Assembly: GCA_944380925.1 (NCBI GenBank)
Contig: CALWJD010000013.1
Coordinates: 1-16,176 of the forward strand
From: UMGS1491 sp944380925
GTDB lineage: Bacteria; Bacillota; Clostridia; Oscillospirales; Acutalibacteraceae
DNA: 16,176 nt
Direction of reading: 5' to 3'
The notes under the pieces were generated by a model, which saw nothing but the letters and a program-made list of their open reading frames with translations, ran no database searches and was not told the origin of the DNA. Made by a program: the position numbers and the translations under genes. The stretch's first letter is position 1, and every line of letters starts with the position of its first letter. Shown piece after piece: positions 1 through 7,100 of the stretch.

Positions 1-128
1 TCATTAAAGCCGTAAACACTTTTAAACCCGAAAAAGGGATCCGCCTTTCAAGCTATGCTGCCAGATGTATAGAAAACTCTACCCTCACACTATGGATACA
101 AAAAGCGGCGATTGGCATCCCTTGCTAA
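1..128 (+). pseudogene. sigK: SigK-type sporulation sigma factor, 5' half ending at an insertion junction
   Basis: The frame that is open at the window edge reads IKAVNTFKPEKGIRLSSYAA followed by RCIEN. This is conserved region 2 of SigK/SigE-family RNA polymerase sigma factors, the helices that contact core polymerase and the -10 element. Family members continue with ENEILMxxR. Here the frame switches after codon 75-77 to unrelated residues and stops at 126-128. All of regions 3 and 4 is missing, so this piece cannot be a working sigma factor. In B. subtilis and C. difficile the skin prophage interrupts sigK at exactly this ARCIEN position and is excised in the mother cell. SigE carries the same motif, so the choice of sigK rests partly on the known skin insertion site. 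The start of the gene lies left of the window. Confidence 0.68.
63..80. other. Probable skin-like attachment junction (attL) inside sigK
   Basis: The bases agatgtatagaaaa encode RCIEN and are the segment shared with other sigK genes. Directly after them the homology to sigma factors ends. In known skin elements the crossover by the large serine recombinase lies within this short stretch. The exact core dinucleotide cannot be fixed without the other end of the element. Confidence 0.5.
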
Positions 129-508
129 AAATTAGTAATAACCTATTCGTACTCGCAAAAAATGAATTTCAAGCCACTACCTATTCCTTATTTTATAAAC
201 ATACGTTTAATTTCTTTAGTCCTCACAAACTACTGGAATCTGAATTATTCAATATAAAATTTCAGAACCCTAAAGACATTAAAACAACGGCTGAAAAACT
301 TAGGTATTATCGGTATAAAAATGCTTTATTGCAAAAAGATGTAGCAAAATACGCAAACATATGTGAATCCACATATATAGGGTATGAGTCAACCAATCGC
401 ATTTATTACCCTCCCAATATTTTAAAGAAAATTGCGGAATTATACAAAGTTGACGTTTCAGAATTTATGGACGAATATAATCAATCATTAATCAAGGGCA
501 AGGAATAA
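65..508 (+). CDS. HTH (XRE-type) regulator, N-terminal half of a frameshifted two-HTH protein
   Basis: Residues about 73-133 form a lambda-repressor-type helix-turn-helix (KTTAEKLRYYRYKN, LLQKDVAKYANICESTYIGY, then ILKKIAELYKV). It resembles a clostridial DNA-binding family with two such domains in tandem. The first 60 or so residues overlap the sigma-factor fragment in another frame and are probably not translated. The real start is unclear: no ATG with a good ribosome binding site lies just ahead of the conserved part, which begins near residue 62. The frame stops at 506-508 just where the second HTH should follow, and that second HTH is present in the -1 frame. I infer a one-base frameshift, so the gene is probably inactive or yields only one domain. 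Confidence 0.55.
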   Translation: MYRKLYPHTMDTKSGDWHPLLKISNNLFVLAKNEFQATTYSLFYKHTFNFFSPHKLLESELFNIKFQNPKDIKTTAEKLRYYRYKNALLQKDVAKYANICESTYIGYESTNRIYYPPNILKKIAELYKVDVSEFMDEYNQSLIKGKE

Positions 509-663
509 AATTAAAATCCTTAAGGAAAGAACTTAATATAACTCAAAAAGCTCTCGCCAAAGGATTAAATGTCCATGCAAAAACAGTAGCTGCTTGGAAA
601 AAAGAAAAACGTGTAATGTCAAAAAATATGTATATTAGAATTTTTAAGGACAGGGATTTTTAA
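481..663 (+). pseudogene. Second HTH domain of the frameshifted regulator
   Basis: This frame has no stop from 481 to the TAA at 661-663. It encodes NQGQGIKLKSLRKELNITQK followed by an HTH core (ALAKGLNVHAKTVAAW) and MSKNMYIRIF. It has no start codon of its own with a ribosome binding site, and it begins where the preceding HTH protein ends (DEYNQ), so the two pieces join naturally with a one-base shift somewhere between about 481 and 508. The two-domain order matches a clostridial regulator family recalled from general knowledge; no search was made. It is best treated as the 3' part of a broken gene. Confidence 0.55.
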
Positions 664-667
664 TCGT

Positions 668-841
668 TTACATTTTTTCGTAACTTTTAATAATCTCATT
701 AAGCAATTTAATTTTCTGATTTTTGCTACACTTTAGGTTTTCTATATTACGTTTTACAGCTGAGCCGTAAATTTTCGCAGCTCTAACACTTAGTTCCTCC
801 ATTTTTTCCTTATCTTCCGGAAAATGTAAAATCACTTCCAT
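668..841 (-). CDS. Small conserved-looking protein of unknown function (57 aa)
   Basis: ATG at 841 is the first possible start in its frame, since a TAG lies two codons upstream. A GGAGG lies at 854-858, with a somewhat long 12-base spacer. The product begins MEVILHFPEDKEKMEELSVR, is highly charged, and is predicted to be mainly helical (AVKRNIENLK, then KLLNEIIKSYEKM). No enzyme motif or membrane segment is visible. The pattern of start, ribosome binding site and charged helices is typical of small accessory phage or element genes. It converges on the HTH remnant, with four bases between the two stop codons. Confidence 0.55.
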   Translation of the reverse strand: MEVILHFPEDKEKMEELSVRAAKIYGSAVKRNIENLKCSKNQKIKLLNEIIKSYEKM

Positions 842-1197
842 AAACGGCTACAGCCTCCTTTTATAATATTTACGCTCTAACAATTTCTAAAATTCTTGAA
901 ATCTTAGCTCTAAAACACAAACCGTTTTAGACACACGAATCACCATTTTGCCGAAAAACTGAAAGTTTTTTGAATAACATGAGACGTCCTCACACCGGTG
1001 AGGCCACCCTCATTGCCTGCGACGGTTTTATCACGCTCGGACTATGACTGGGTAGGAGTATCTTTAATTGTTGCTAAGATTTTTTATGGGGTTTTCAATG
1101 TCCTTTTAGAAGGATAAATCATGTAAATTTACCCTTCTACTTATTAAAGAGTGTTTTTGGGGTTGCATTTTTGCGCAAAACTTGTCGAACATAAAAA
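842..1197. other. Intergenic stretch with a structured, GC-richer island
   Basis: I see no convincing gene here. The stretch holds the upstream region of the 57-aa gene, a short hairpin aaaactgaaagtttt (958-972), and a GC-richer island at about 983-1060. The island contains a perfect six-base-pair hairpin (cctcac accg gtgagg) and further short complementary pieces. The plus strand is open for about 44 codons across the island, but without a start or ribosome binding site. The base composition differs clearly from the AT-rich surroundings, so a non-coding RNA or an imported fragment is possible. Confidence 0.4.
1108..1138. repeat. Inverted repeat, 12-bp arms
   Basis: Arms agaaggataaat (1108-1119) and atttacccttct (1127-1138) are complementary except for one position, around a seven-base centre. 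No T-run follows on either strand, so it is not a standard terminator. It lies about 60 bases downstream of the sigma-like gene and could be a protein-binding palindrome or an RNA hairpin. Confidence 0.5.
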
Positions 1198-1437
1198 TTA
1201 TTTTTTAAATAATAGATTTTTTAAAATTCTAATTATTTTATTAAAATGCTTCCGTACATTTGACTGGTCAATTTCGTACATAGATGCAAGTTCTTGCCAT
1301 GTTTTACATTCGCTTACTACTTGGCTAATTAATATTTGATCCTCCGTTTTCAAACTTTTTATTGCTGTATGTAACTTTTCGTTTTCAATAAATTCAATCC
1401 AGCTAAGTAAACTTGTTTCAGATAATTGCTTGTCCAT
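1198..1437 (-). CDS. Sigma region-4-like HTH protein (79 aa)
   Basis: The C-terminal half reads TWQELASMYEIDQSNVRKHF followed by NKIIRILK. This is the helix-turn-helix arrangement of sigma-70 region 4 and of the short phage sigma-like activators. The N-terminal half (LLSWIEFIENEKLHTAIKSL) is helical and would correspond to a linker ahead of region 4. Region 2 is absent, so it is either a small DNA-binding activator or a partner of another factor. Its ATG overlaps the stop codon of the upstream 52-aa gene as TAATG, which indicates translational coupling. A weak CGGATG-type binding site lies eight bases upstream. Function by family resemblance only. Confidence 0.55.
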   Translation of the reverse strand: MDKQLSETSLLSWIEFIENEKLHTAIKSLKTEDQILISQVVSECKTWQELASMYEIDQSNVRKHFNKIIRILKNLLFKK

Positions 1438-1595
1438 TATTGATACATCCGAAAAACAATCACAAATACCCTCCTCGAACGGGCTTCGTGTTCACATATC
1501 TTTGCCCTCTTAATATTGTCATTTAAATCCATATTTTTCACTACTGCATAAAAGTAAGCCATTTCATTTTGAATATTATTAGGTTCATAGGCCAT
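1437..1595 (-). CDS. Small protein of unknown function, coupled to the sigma-like gene (52 aa)
   Basis: ATG at 1595 is chosen because a strong GGAGG sits eight bases upstream; the frame stays open to 1667 (TTG start), but that extension has no such site. The product reads MAYEPNNIQNEMAYFYAVVK, then NMDLNDNIKRAKICEHEARS, and ends in a hydrophobic-basic tail (RRVFVIVFRMYQ). The stop overlaps the next start (TAATG). No motif is recognised. Such small coupled pairs often encode a regulatory protein and its modulator, but nothing here proves that. It might also be the first half of one ancestral sigma-like protein. Confidence 0.45.
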   Translation of the reverse strand: MAYEPNNIQNEMAYFYAVVKNMDLNDNIKRAKICEHEARSRRVFVIVFRMYQ

Positions 1596-1703
1596 AATTA
1601 AATCCTCCGAATTACTCAATCTTTTAAATAATTCGGTATGCTTACGGGTACTTTGCGAGATAAGCAAGCCAATATTTCATAGGCTTTTACCTAATTACAG
1701 CCA

Positions 1704-1747
1704 AAAAAGCGCAGAGGTCTACACGAAGTGCAAAACTCTGCGTTTTT
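1704..1747. terminator. Bidirectional rho-independent terminator
   Basis: Stem cgcagag (1710-1716) pairs with ctctgcg (1736-1742), and a small inner hairpin cacgaagtg lies in the loop. A T-run follows on the plus strand (1743-1747), and an A-run precedes the stem (1704-1708 region), giving a T-run on the minus strand. It isolates the 52/79-aa gene pair from upstream transcription. Confidence 0.7.
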
Positions 1748-1801
1748 AAATATGCAGGTATTAAGAAATGCTCTGCATAAATAAATTAATTTACAGCATA
1801 T

Positions 1802-1975
1802 CTATATTTTAAAATCTTTTATTTTTGCAAAGCACGTCAAGACATTATTTTCAAAATCCTCTCTATAAGTGACAATACCTGAATATTTTTTACATAGGCC
1901 ATGCACTTTCTTTTTAGTTTTTAAATATGTTATCCGGCGGCTTGAGTAGTTTTTAGTAAAATATAACCGCTTGGG
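1802..1975 (-). pseudogene. Remnant of an unidentified gene (57 codons open, no start)
   Basis: The frame between stops encodes RLYFTKNYSSRRITYLKTKK followed by KVHGLCKKYSGIVTYREDFE and ends FAKIKDFKI. The residue mix looks like a real protein rather than chance. There is no ATG and no ribosome binding site, only an internal GTG. A stop codon sits immediately upstream. I read it as the C-terminal remnant of a degraded gene. No family is recognised. Confidence 0.3.
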
Positions 1976-2270
1976 TTAATTTTAAAATATAATCTAATAA
2001 CTTCCTGTCGCTCTGTGGCAGAGAGTTTTTATCACAGTTTGTTGTTTTTTAAAACATTTAGCATTAAATGGTAAAAATAAGTATAAAAAATAGAGAACGT
2101 TTATGAAATGGCTCAAAAAATCAAACTAAAAAAGTTTAACGATGCAGGTCCATTTTAATATCAAAACAATTCACAAAATTCAAATCGAAGATGCAAAACG
2201 TTATTTTTTAATAGCTAGATTTAAATCAAATAATATCGGTTATGCCAAAAAATAATTAAAATAAAATAAG
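1976..2270. other. AT-rich stretch without a supported gene
   Basis: Only very short open frames occur here (for example a 37-codon frame from an ATG at about 2142 on the plus strand, without a ribosome binding site). Apart from the weak hairpin at 2011-2030 I see nothing in it. It is probably decayed DNA flanking the insertion sequence. Confidence 0.5.
2011..2030 (+). terminator. Possible weak terminator
   Basis: Hairpin ctctg-tgg-cagag is followed after two bases by five T residues. The stem is only five base pairs, so activity is uncertain. No plus-strand gene ends just before it. Confidence 0.3.
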
Positions 2271-2273
2271 CAT

Positions 2274-2292
2274 CCCCCAGCGTAGCTGGGGG
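2274..2292. repeat. IS200 right-end hairpin
   Basis: Perfect eight-base-pair stem cccccagc / gctggggg with a three-base loop. Y1 transposases recognise such single-stranded hairpins next to their cleavage sites. It lies about 80 bases downstream of the transposase stop codon. Confidence 0.6.
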
Positions 2293-2373
2293 TATTTCCT
2301 TAACGGGCGAAGCCCTGTACTACTAGCCGCCTCTAAAGGAGGCTGATACGATCTGGCGCATGCGAAAGGATTG

Positions 2374-2829
2374 TTACTTGCTACCCATAAATGGGTCCGT
2401 ATTACTAAATGTTAATTGTTCTCCTAATTCATCTTCTTTTAATTGATTTTTGATATACTCTTTTATTTTAACTGCATTTTTCCCTGCTGTATCTACGTAG
2501 TATCCTCTGCACCAAAACTCTCGGTTTCTGTATTTGAATTTAAGATTCCCCCACTTTTCATATATCATCAAACTGCTTTTTCCTTTGAGAAATCCCATAA
2601 AACTCGATATACTCATCTTTGGCGGTATCTCTAAAAGCGTATGTACATGGTCAGGGCATACTTCGGCTTCTAATATATTTACTCTTTTCCATTTGCATAA
2701 TTCTCTTAGTATCGCTCCTATTTCTAATCTCTTATCTGCGTAAAATACTTTTCTTCTGTATTTCGGTGCAAATACTAAATGGTATTTGCAGTTCCACTTT
2801 GTATGTGATAAACTGTGTGTATCATTCAC
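2374..2829 (-). CDS. tnpA: IS200/IS605-family Y1 transposase TnpA
   Basis: The 151-residue product has the full-length hallmarks of Y1 single-strand transposases: WNCKYHLVFAPKYRR (residues 12-26), the metal-binding HUH motif as PDHVHTLLEI (HVH at 61-63), the RGYYVDTAGKN segment, and the catalytic tyrosine in KIKEYIKNQ (Tyr125). These enzymes cut and rejoin single-stranded DNA at hairpin ends during replication fork passage. The start is GTG at 2829, placed nine bases after AGGAGG (2839-2844). The reading frame is intact, so the element may still be mobile. No accessory TnpB gene is present, as expected for IS200 itself. Confidence 0.92.
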   Translation of the reverse strand: MNDTHSLSHTKWNCKYHLVFAPKYRRKVFYADKRLEIGAILRELCKWKRVNILEAEVCPDHVHTLLEIPPKMSISSFMGFLKGKSSLMIYEKWGNLKFKYRNREFWCRGYYVDTAGKNAVKIKEYIKNQLKEDELGEQLTFSNTDPFMGSK

Positions 2830-2838
2830 TTTGAATGT

Positions 2839-2900
2839 CCTCCTTTTGATGTTTTCTTTAGCAGTTTCCAGACCGCTTTTTTATTCTACATCAAAAGGAG
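2839..2900 (-). promoter_or_regulatory. 5' leader stem that sequesters the transposase ribosome binding site
   Basis: Perfect 13-base-pair arms (2840-2852 and 2888-2900; ctccttttgatgt against acatcaaaaggag) enclose a 35-base loop. The AGGAGG binding site at 2839-2844 lies almost wholly inside the stem. In enterobacterial IS200 a comparable 5' stem hides the binding site and keeps transposase production very low. The same arrangement here implies the same control. Confidence 0.65.
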
Positions 2901-2939
2901 TTTTTATGTCGTTATTACATCGCTTAAGCTATTACTGAA

Positions 2940-2958
2940 CCACGCGACTATCGCGTGG
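2940..2958. repeat. IS200 left-end hairpin
   Basis: Perfect eight-base-pair stem ccacgcga / tcgcgtgg with a three-base loop, about 110 bases upstream of the transposase start. Its position and form match the left-end recognition hairpin of this family. Confidence 0.6.
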
Positions 2959-2968
2959 CTTTCTGCAG

Positions 2969-3009
2969 ACAAAAAGACGCCCTTCTTACTGCATAAGGCG
3001 TCTTTTTGT
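2969..3009. terminator. Strong bidirectional terminator closing the RHS operon
   Basis: A 13-base-pair stem (2969-2981 with 2997-3009, core aagacgcc / ggcgtctt) has a 15-base loop and T-rich 3' arms on both strands. It lies about 80 bases after the stop of the last minus-strand gene of the secreted-protein operon and also shields that operon from the insertion sequence. Confidence 0.85.
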
Positions 3010-3091
3010 TATAATAAATTTTTGAAAAGGGCTGATTAACATTGAAACAATTGCAGCAAATATATTTTTATCGGTATAAATACGCCATTTT

Positions 3092-4180
3092 TTAACCAAA
3101 CACCTTTTCAGTTGTTAAGCCATCGTGCGTTGTACGCCAAAGGCAAGATTCATGATCAATAAAATAAATCCACTTGTAATCAAGTATATAGCAGCTTTTA
3201 GTTGGTTTTTCTGTTATCTTTTTAATTTTCTCGGAATTCATATCGATAATTTCCATACCTTTGTTTGTACAAACAAAAATTTGGTTATTATACAAATTGA
3301 AAGAAAAATTAGAATAATCTTCAATTTCATAGACTCCCCTTGGCGTAACGTCACCGTTTAAATTTGCTACACACAATGAATATTTATACAGTGCATTATC
3401 TTTATCTCCAATTTTTAGACGACTTGTTATAACAATCTTATCATTATATATAAGAAAATAGGAATCATCGTATGTGTTTGGGTTGCTTGTATCATAGGAA
3501 AACAAAATTTTCTCAATTCTTTTGTTGCAGTCATACTCGCACAGGTATCCTTTGCTACCATCAAGACGAAAATAATAAATTTTATTATTTAGAAAGTAAA
3601 AATAGCTTAGCTGTTTGGCAATGACATATTCGGTATTGTTATCATTACAAACCAGATCATCTTTAACATAGGGCGTTTTATTCCGTTTCAAATAGTACGT
3701 TTTTCCACTTTCATCAAGCGAAAATTGATTACTAGTACTGTGATCCGTATAAGCACCCATTCCCTTAAATTTCCTTTCAGAAAAATCAAATTTTTCAAGT
3801 TCGCTGCTTTTCTGATTTACACGGTAAATGGAATTATTATGTTTTAGAATTTTTTCTATATGAAATCCGATTCCTTTTAAATCAGGGTGTGGTCCATACC
3901 ACACTAACAGATTAGAACCATTTTCAGATATTTCCATTAAACCATAATCGTGTGCATTTTTTCGATAATTATAATATAGTTTATTATCGATCCTACACAA
4001 ATCACCACCAGAGAGATAGTTGTTATAATCATTATTAATTTCATTCTCTCTCACAGTAACTTTGTTATGATACAAGCGTGGGTCAAAAATCAAATTTTTC
4101 ACTACAATTAACCCAACGACTGATAAAAGCAAAACACCTGCAGAAAACAATGCCACAAAACCATTTTTTCGTTTATTCAT
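3092..4180 (-). CDS. Membrane-anchored extracytoplasmic repeat protein, candidate immunity to the RHS tip
   Basis: The 362-residue product starts with a basic MNKRKN and one hydrophobic segment (about residues 8-28) lacking a clear cleavage site. It is probably anchored in the membrane with the rest outside. The body contains recurring aromatic strands such as NKLYYNYRK, NKIYYFRLDGSKGYLCEYD and KWIYFIDHESCLWRTTHDG. These resemble DUF5050-like or other beta-propeller-like repeat proteins. Its ATG overlaps the RHS stop codon as TAATG, so translation is coupled to the RHS gene. Immunity genes of polymorphic toxins normally sit exactly here. The link to immunity is positional inference; the sequence does not match an immunity family I know. 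It could equally be a surface partner or sensor. Confidence 0.6.
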   Translation of the reverse strand: MNKRKNGFVALFSAGVLLLSVVGLIVVKNLIFDPRLYHNKVTVRENEINNDYNNYLSGGDLCRIDNKLYYNYRKNAHDYGLMEISENGSNLLVWYGPHPDLKGIGFHIEKILKHNNSIYRVNQKSSELEKFDFSERKFKGMGAYTDHSTSNQFSLDESGKTYYLKRNKTPYVKDDLVCNDNNTEYVIAKQLSYFYFLNNKIYYFRLDGSKGYLCEYDCNKRIEKILFSYDTSNPNTYDDSYFLIYNDKIVITSRLKIGDKDNALYKYSLCVANLNGDVTPRGVYEIEDYSNFSFNLYNNQIFVCTNKGMEIIDMNSEKIKKITEKPTKSCYILDYKWIYFIDHESCLWRTTHDGLTTEKVFG

Positions 4181-7100
4181 TAGCAGTATCCTTTCCTCAC
4201 TATTTGTAATGCTCTATTAGGAACTATTGAAACCAATGCTTTTCTCAGACGCGGCTTATATATTTTTTCTTTGATTCTGCTTTTAAATTTCCCTAAAAGC
4301 AATGCTGTAACAGAGACTTCCACGCAATTTTTACATATCAAATTATAGTTAGTACCTTGTTGTTTCTTCAAAAAATCAAAACCTTTAGAAAAATCCCCTT
4401 CAAAATATATGTAATCAGTATATGTCCCATTATAATACTTTCTTGAATAATTAACTAGTTCCCCTCGAGGCAAATGTTTATCAAGTGGCTCCAACATTTT
4501 TTGATTTTGGCCGACTCCTTTTTTACCAAATTTACCATTGCCGCTGTTCCCCCAATAAAAATGATACCATGTGCCTTGAGCGTCCTGAATAAGAAGTCCT
4601 GTGTGTCCTGCTCCGTAAACAGCATTTTTATCGTGCAACCAAATAGCGTCCTCTCCGAATTTATCCTCAAACGTAATCGGACTATTATAACAGTAACTAA
4701 AAAGATTATACCCACCATCTAAAGATTCATCAGCATTTATAAATCTACCGACCTCTGGGTCATAATACCGCGCATTCAAATAGTAAAGAGCCGTCTCGGA
4801 ATCGTAATAATATCCCCTATAACGAAGAGGATTAATATATCCGATAAACTCCATATCCGTAGTTTTATCTACATCGTTTGCATCTTTTATTGAAATCAGT
4901 TTACCCCAAGAATCATAGGTATATTTAGTTACTACATTTCCCGAAGCATCTGTAATCCCAATAATGTCTCCTTGCAAATTTTTCATGTAGAAATACGGTA
5001 TATTGTTGTAATTAAATCCGACCGTGTTTCCGTTTCCATCGACTTGCCACAGAAGAACATTTTCACCTGTTTTTTGAGCAAGTAGCTTGATGCCCGACGT
5101 TATGAAATCATTTTGAACCCCGTTTACAGTTTTTTGGGTTCTAACTCCGCTTTCATCATATTTAAACGTTACACTAACATTGTGCCCTGAGTTTTCTATT
5201 TTGTCAAGTCTGTGGCCTCTTGACCATTCACATTTCCATCCATCTCTGTATTCAAGCGGGTTGCCTATTGCATCATAAATTATCGCTTGTTCATCTTCTC
5301 CGCATGTTATTGATGTTAATTTATCAGGCCAATTTGTGTCACCATAATTATACGTTACCGTGCTTTCGAGAGTAGCATTTGTTAAATCTGCATCGATCGT
5401 ATAGGAATAGATTTTCTTTTCCGTTATATTCCCACCGACATTGTACGTGTATGCTACAGTTTTTCCTGTCTGGACATTGTTTTCTCTTACCAGTTCATTC
5501 AAGTCGTTGTAGACATAACTTGCAATGGTATCATTATTTATATCGGTGACGTTTGTTATATTTCCTACATTATCATAGGTGTAATTAAATTTTTCACCAA
5601 GACTTACCCAGCTATTTTCGACCCTCTTTTTAATTTCGACTGAATTTACTATATTAGTGGTCCTATCTAAACTGTTCTCAACGCCAAGATACCCAAATTC
5701 ATGTTGCAAACCTAATGAGCTATCAGAATTGAGGGCCTCCGTAGCCATGAGTCTACCGAGAGAATCATTGCCGTAATTATAATTGCTGAAAACCTTTATA
5801 GTACCTATATTCATTTCAGAGTTTAATAGCTTATCTTGTTTGCCAAATGTGTTATTTAAAACAGTTTGTACACCGAAAATATTGGATGTTAGCCTACTAA
5901 TCAAGCTGTTGTATGCACTGTAAACTATTTCCATACTGGCGCCGTCACTGCGTGCGGTACGTAAAAGCCTTCCGAATTTATCATACTCAAACTTTACGAT
6001 AAAATTATTAAGCGAATCATAGACTTCAGTAATTCGATCTTTGCCATCGTATGAATAAGTTATTACGCCAAATTTATTTCCTTTTCCGTAACCAAACGAT
6101 TTTTTGACCAATCGTCCTCGTGAATCATAATCGTAATTAACTGTTTGGTCATTTCCATATTTTGTTTGACGAATAAGACCATTACCGGCATCATACGTAT
6201 TTTTCGAAAGCGCTCTATCACCAACTTTGATTTCGCTGGTATTTCCGAACATATCTTTGACAAAACCATATACTGTATTTACTCCCTCCGCTACTTTGTG
6301 CGATACGGATGACAGCACTCCATTTAGGTATAAATATGTTGTCTGAGCACCACTGCAAGTTTCACTGGATAAACGATTAGCGCCATTATACACATAATTT
6401 GTTTCAACATTATTAGGATTTTTTTCTTTTGTAATAATACCGTTAGTTTCAGTGCTTGTAAATTCAGTAGTTTTACCTCTTGAATCAATTTGCTTACTAA
6501 CGTAATTTTGGCTTTGCGTATACTCAGTTGCTGTTTCTATTTTGTTACCAACTATATTAGCATCTTGTGCAGATGACATTCCTGTTATATTTCCTTTATC
6601 ATCATAAGTAAGTGATGTTTTAACGTTAGCGTTTTGTTCTTGCACTGTGTAATCTTTTAATCTATGTATTTTGCCGGTTGCATCATTATAGCTTGCATCA
6701 GTCTGATTATTGTTTGCATCTTTAATTTGAGTTATTTCATTATTATTATTTATGATGCGTTCTTCGTAACTTCCTGTGTTATCTGTAATTTTAGTTGAAT
6801 TTCCGTTACTGTCCCGGTCATACGTAATTCCCTGATCATCAATAGACACTTGAATATTATCGAAAAACACAGTATTGCAATTTTTATCAAAACATGGACT
6901 TACTACAATTGAAGTGATTTTTTTATTAGCTCCATAATCATCACTCGAAAGACTCTTGTAAACACTTTGTTTACCTGAAACATTTGTATTAAAAGGAATA
7001 TTTACAGTAAAAGGATCACCAGAATCAAATCTTAATGTACACTCGATGCAATATCTAACTCCTAGTTCTTCTTTGTTGGGCACTGATATTCCCTGAGAGT

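Larger units (their letters stand above)
2265..2965 (-). mobile_element. IS200-type insertion sequence (IS200/IS605 family)
   Basis: The unit is about 700 bases, the usual size for IS200. It has a single Y1 transposase gene, no TnpB and no terminal inverted repeats. Instead, subterminal hairpins mark both ends: ccacgcga-cta-tcgcgtgg (2940-2958, upstream of the gene, so left end) and cccccagc-gta-gctggggg (2274-2292, downstream, right end). Two extra small hairpins lie next to the right end (2305-2315 and 2329-2343). Exact ends are not resolved because this family makes no target duplication. It sits just beyond the terminator of the RHS operon and seems not to break a gene. Confidence 0.75.

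Noticed and set aside
2274..2373. Guide (omega) RNA of a TnpB system next to the right end
   Set aside because: The element has no TnpB gene; the hairpins are sufficiently explained as IS200 end structures.
2443..3039. Several plus-strand frames of 63-74 codons over the IS200 region
   Set aside because: They are shadows of the transposase and its hairpins, with cysteine- and phenylalanine-rich composition and no start signals.
4455..4718. 87-codon minus-strand frame inside the RHS tip region
   Set aside because: It overlaps the strongly supported RHS frame and has no family features of its own.
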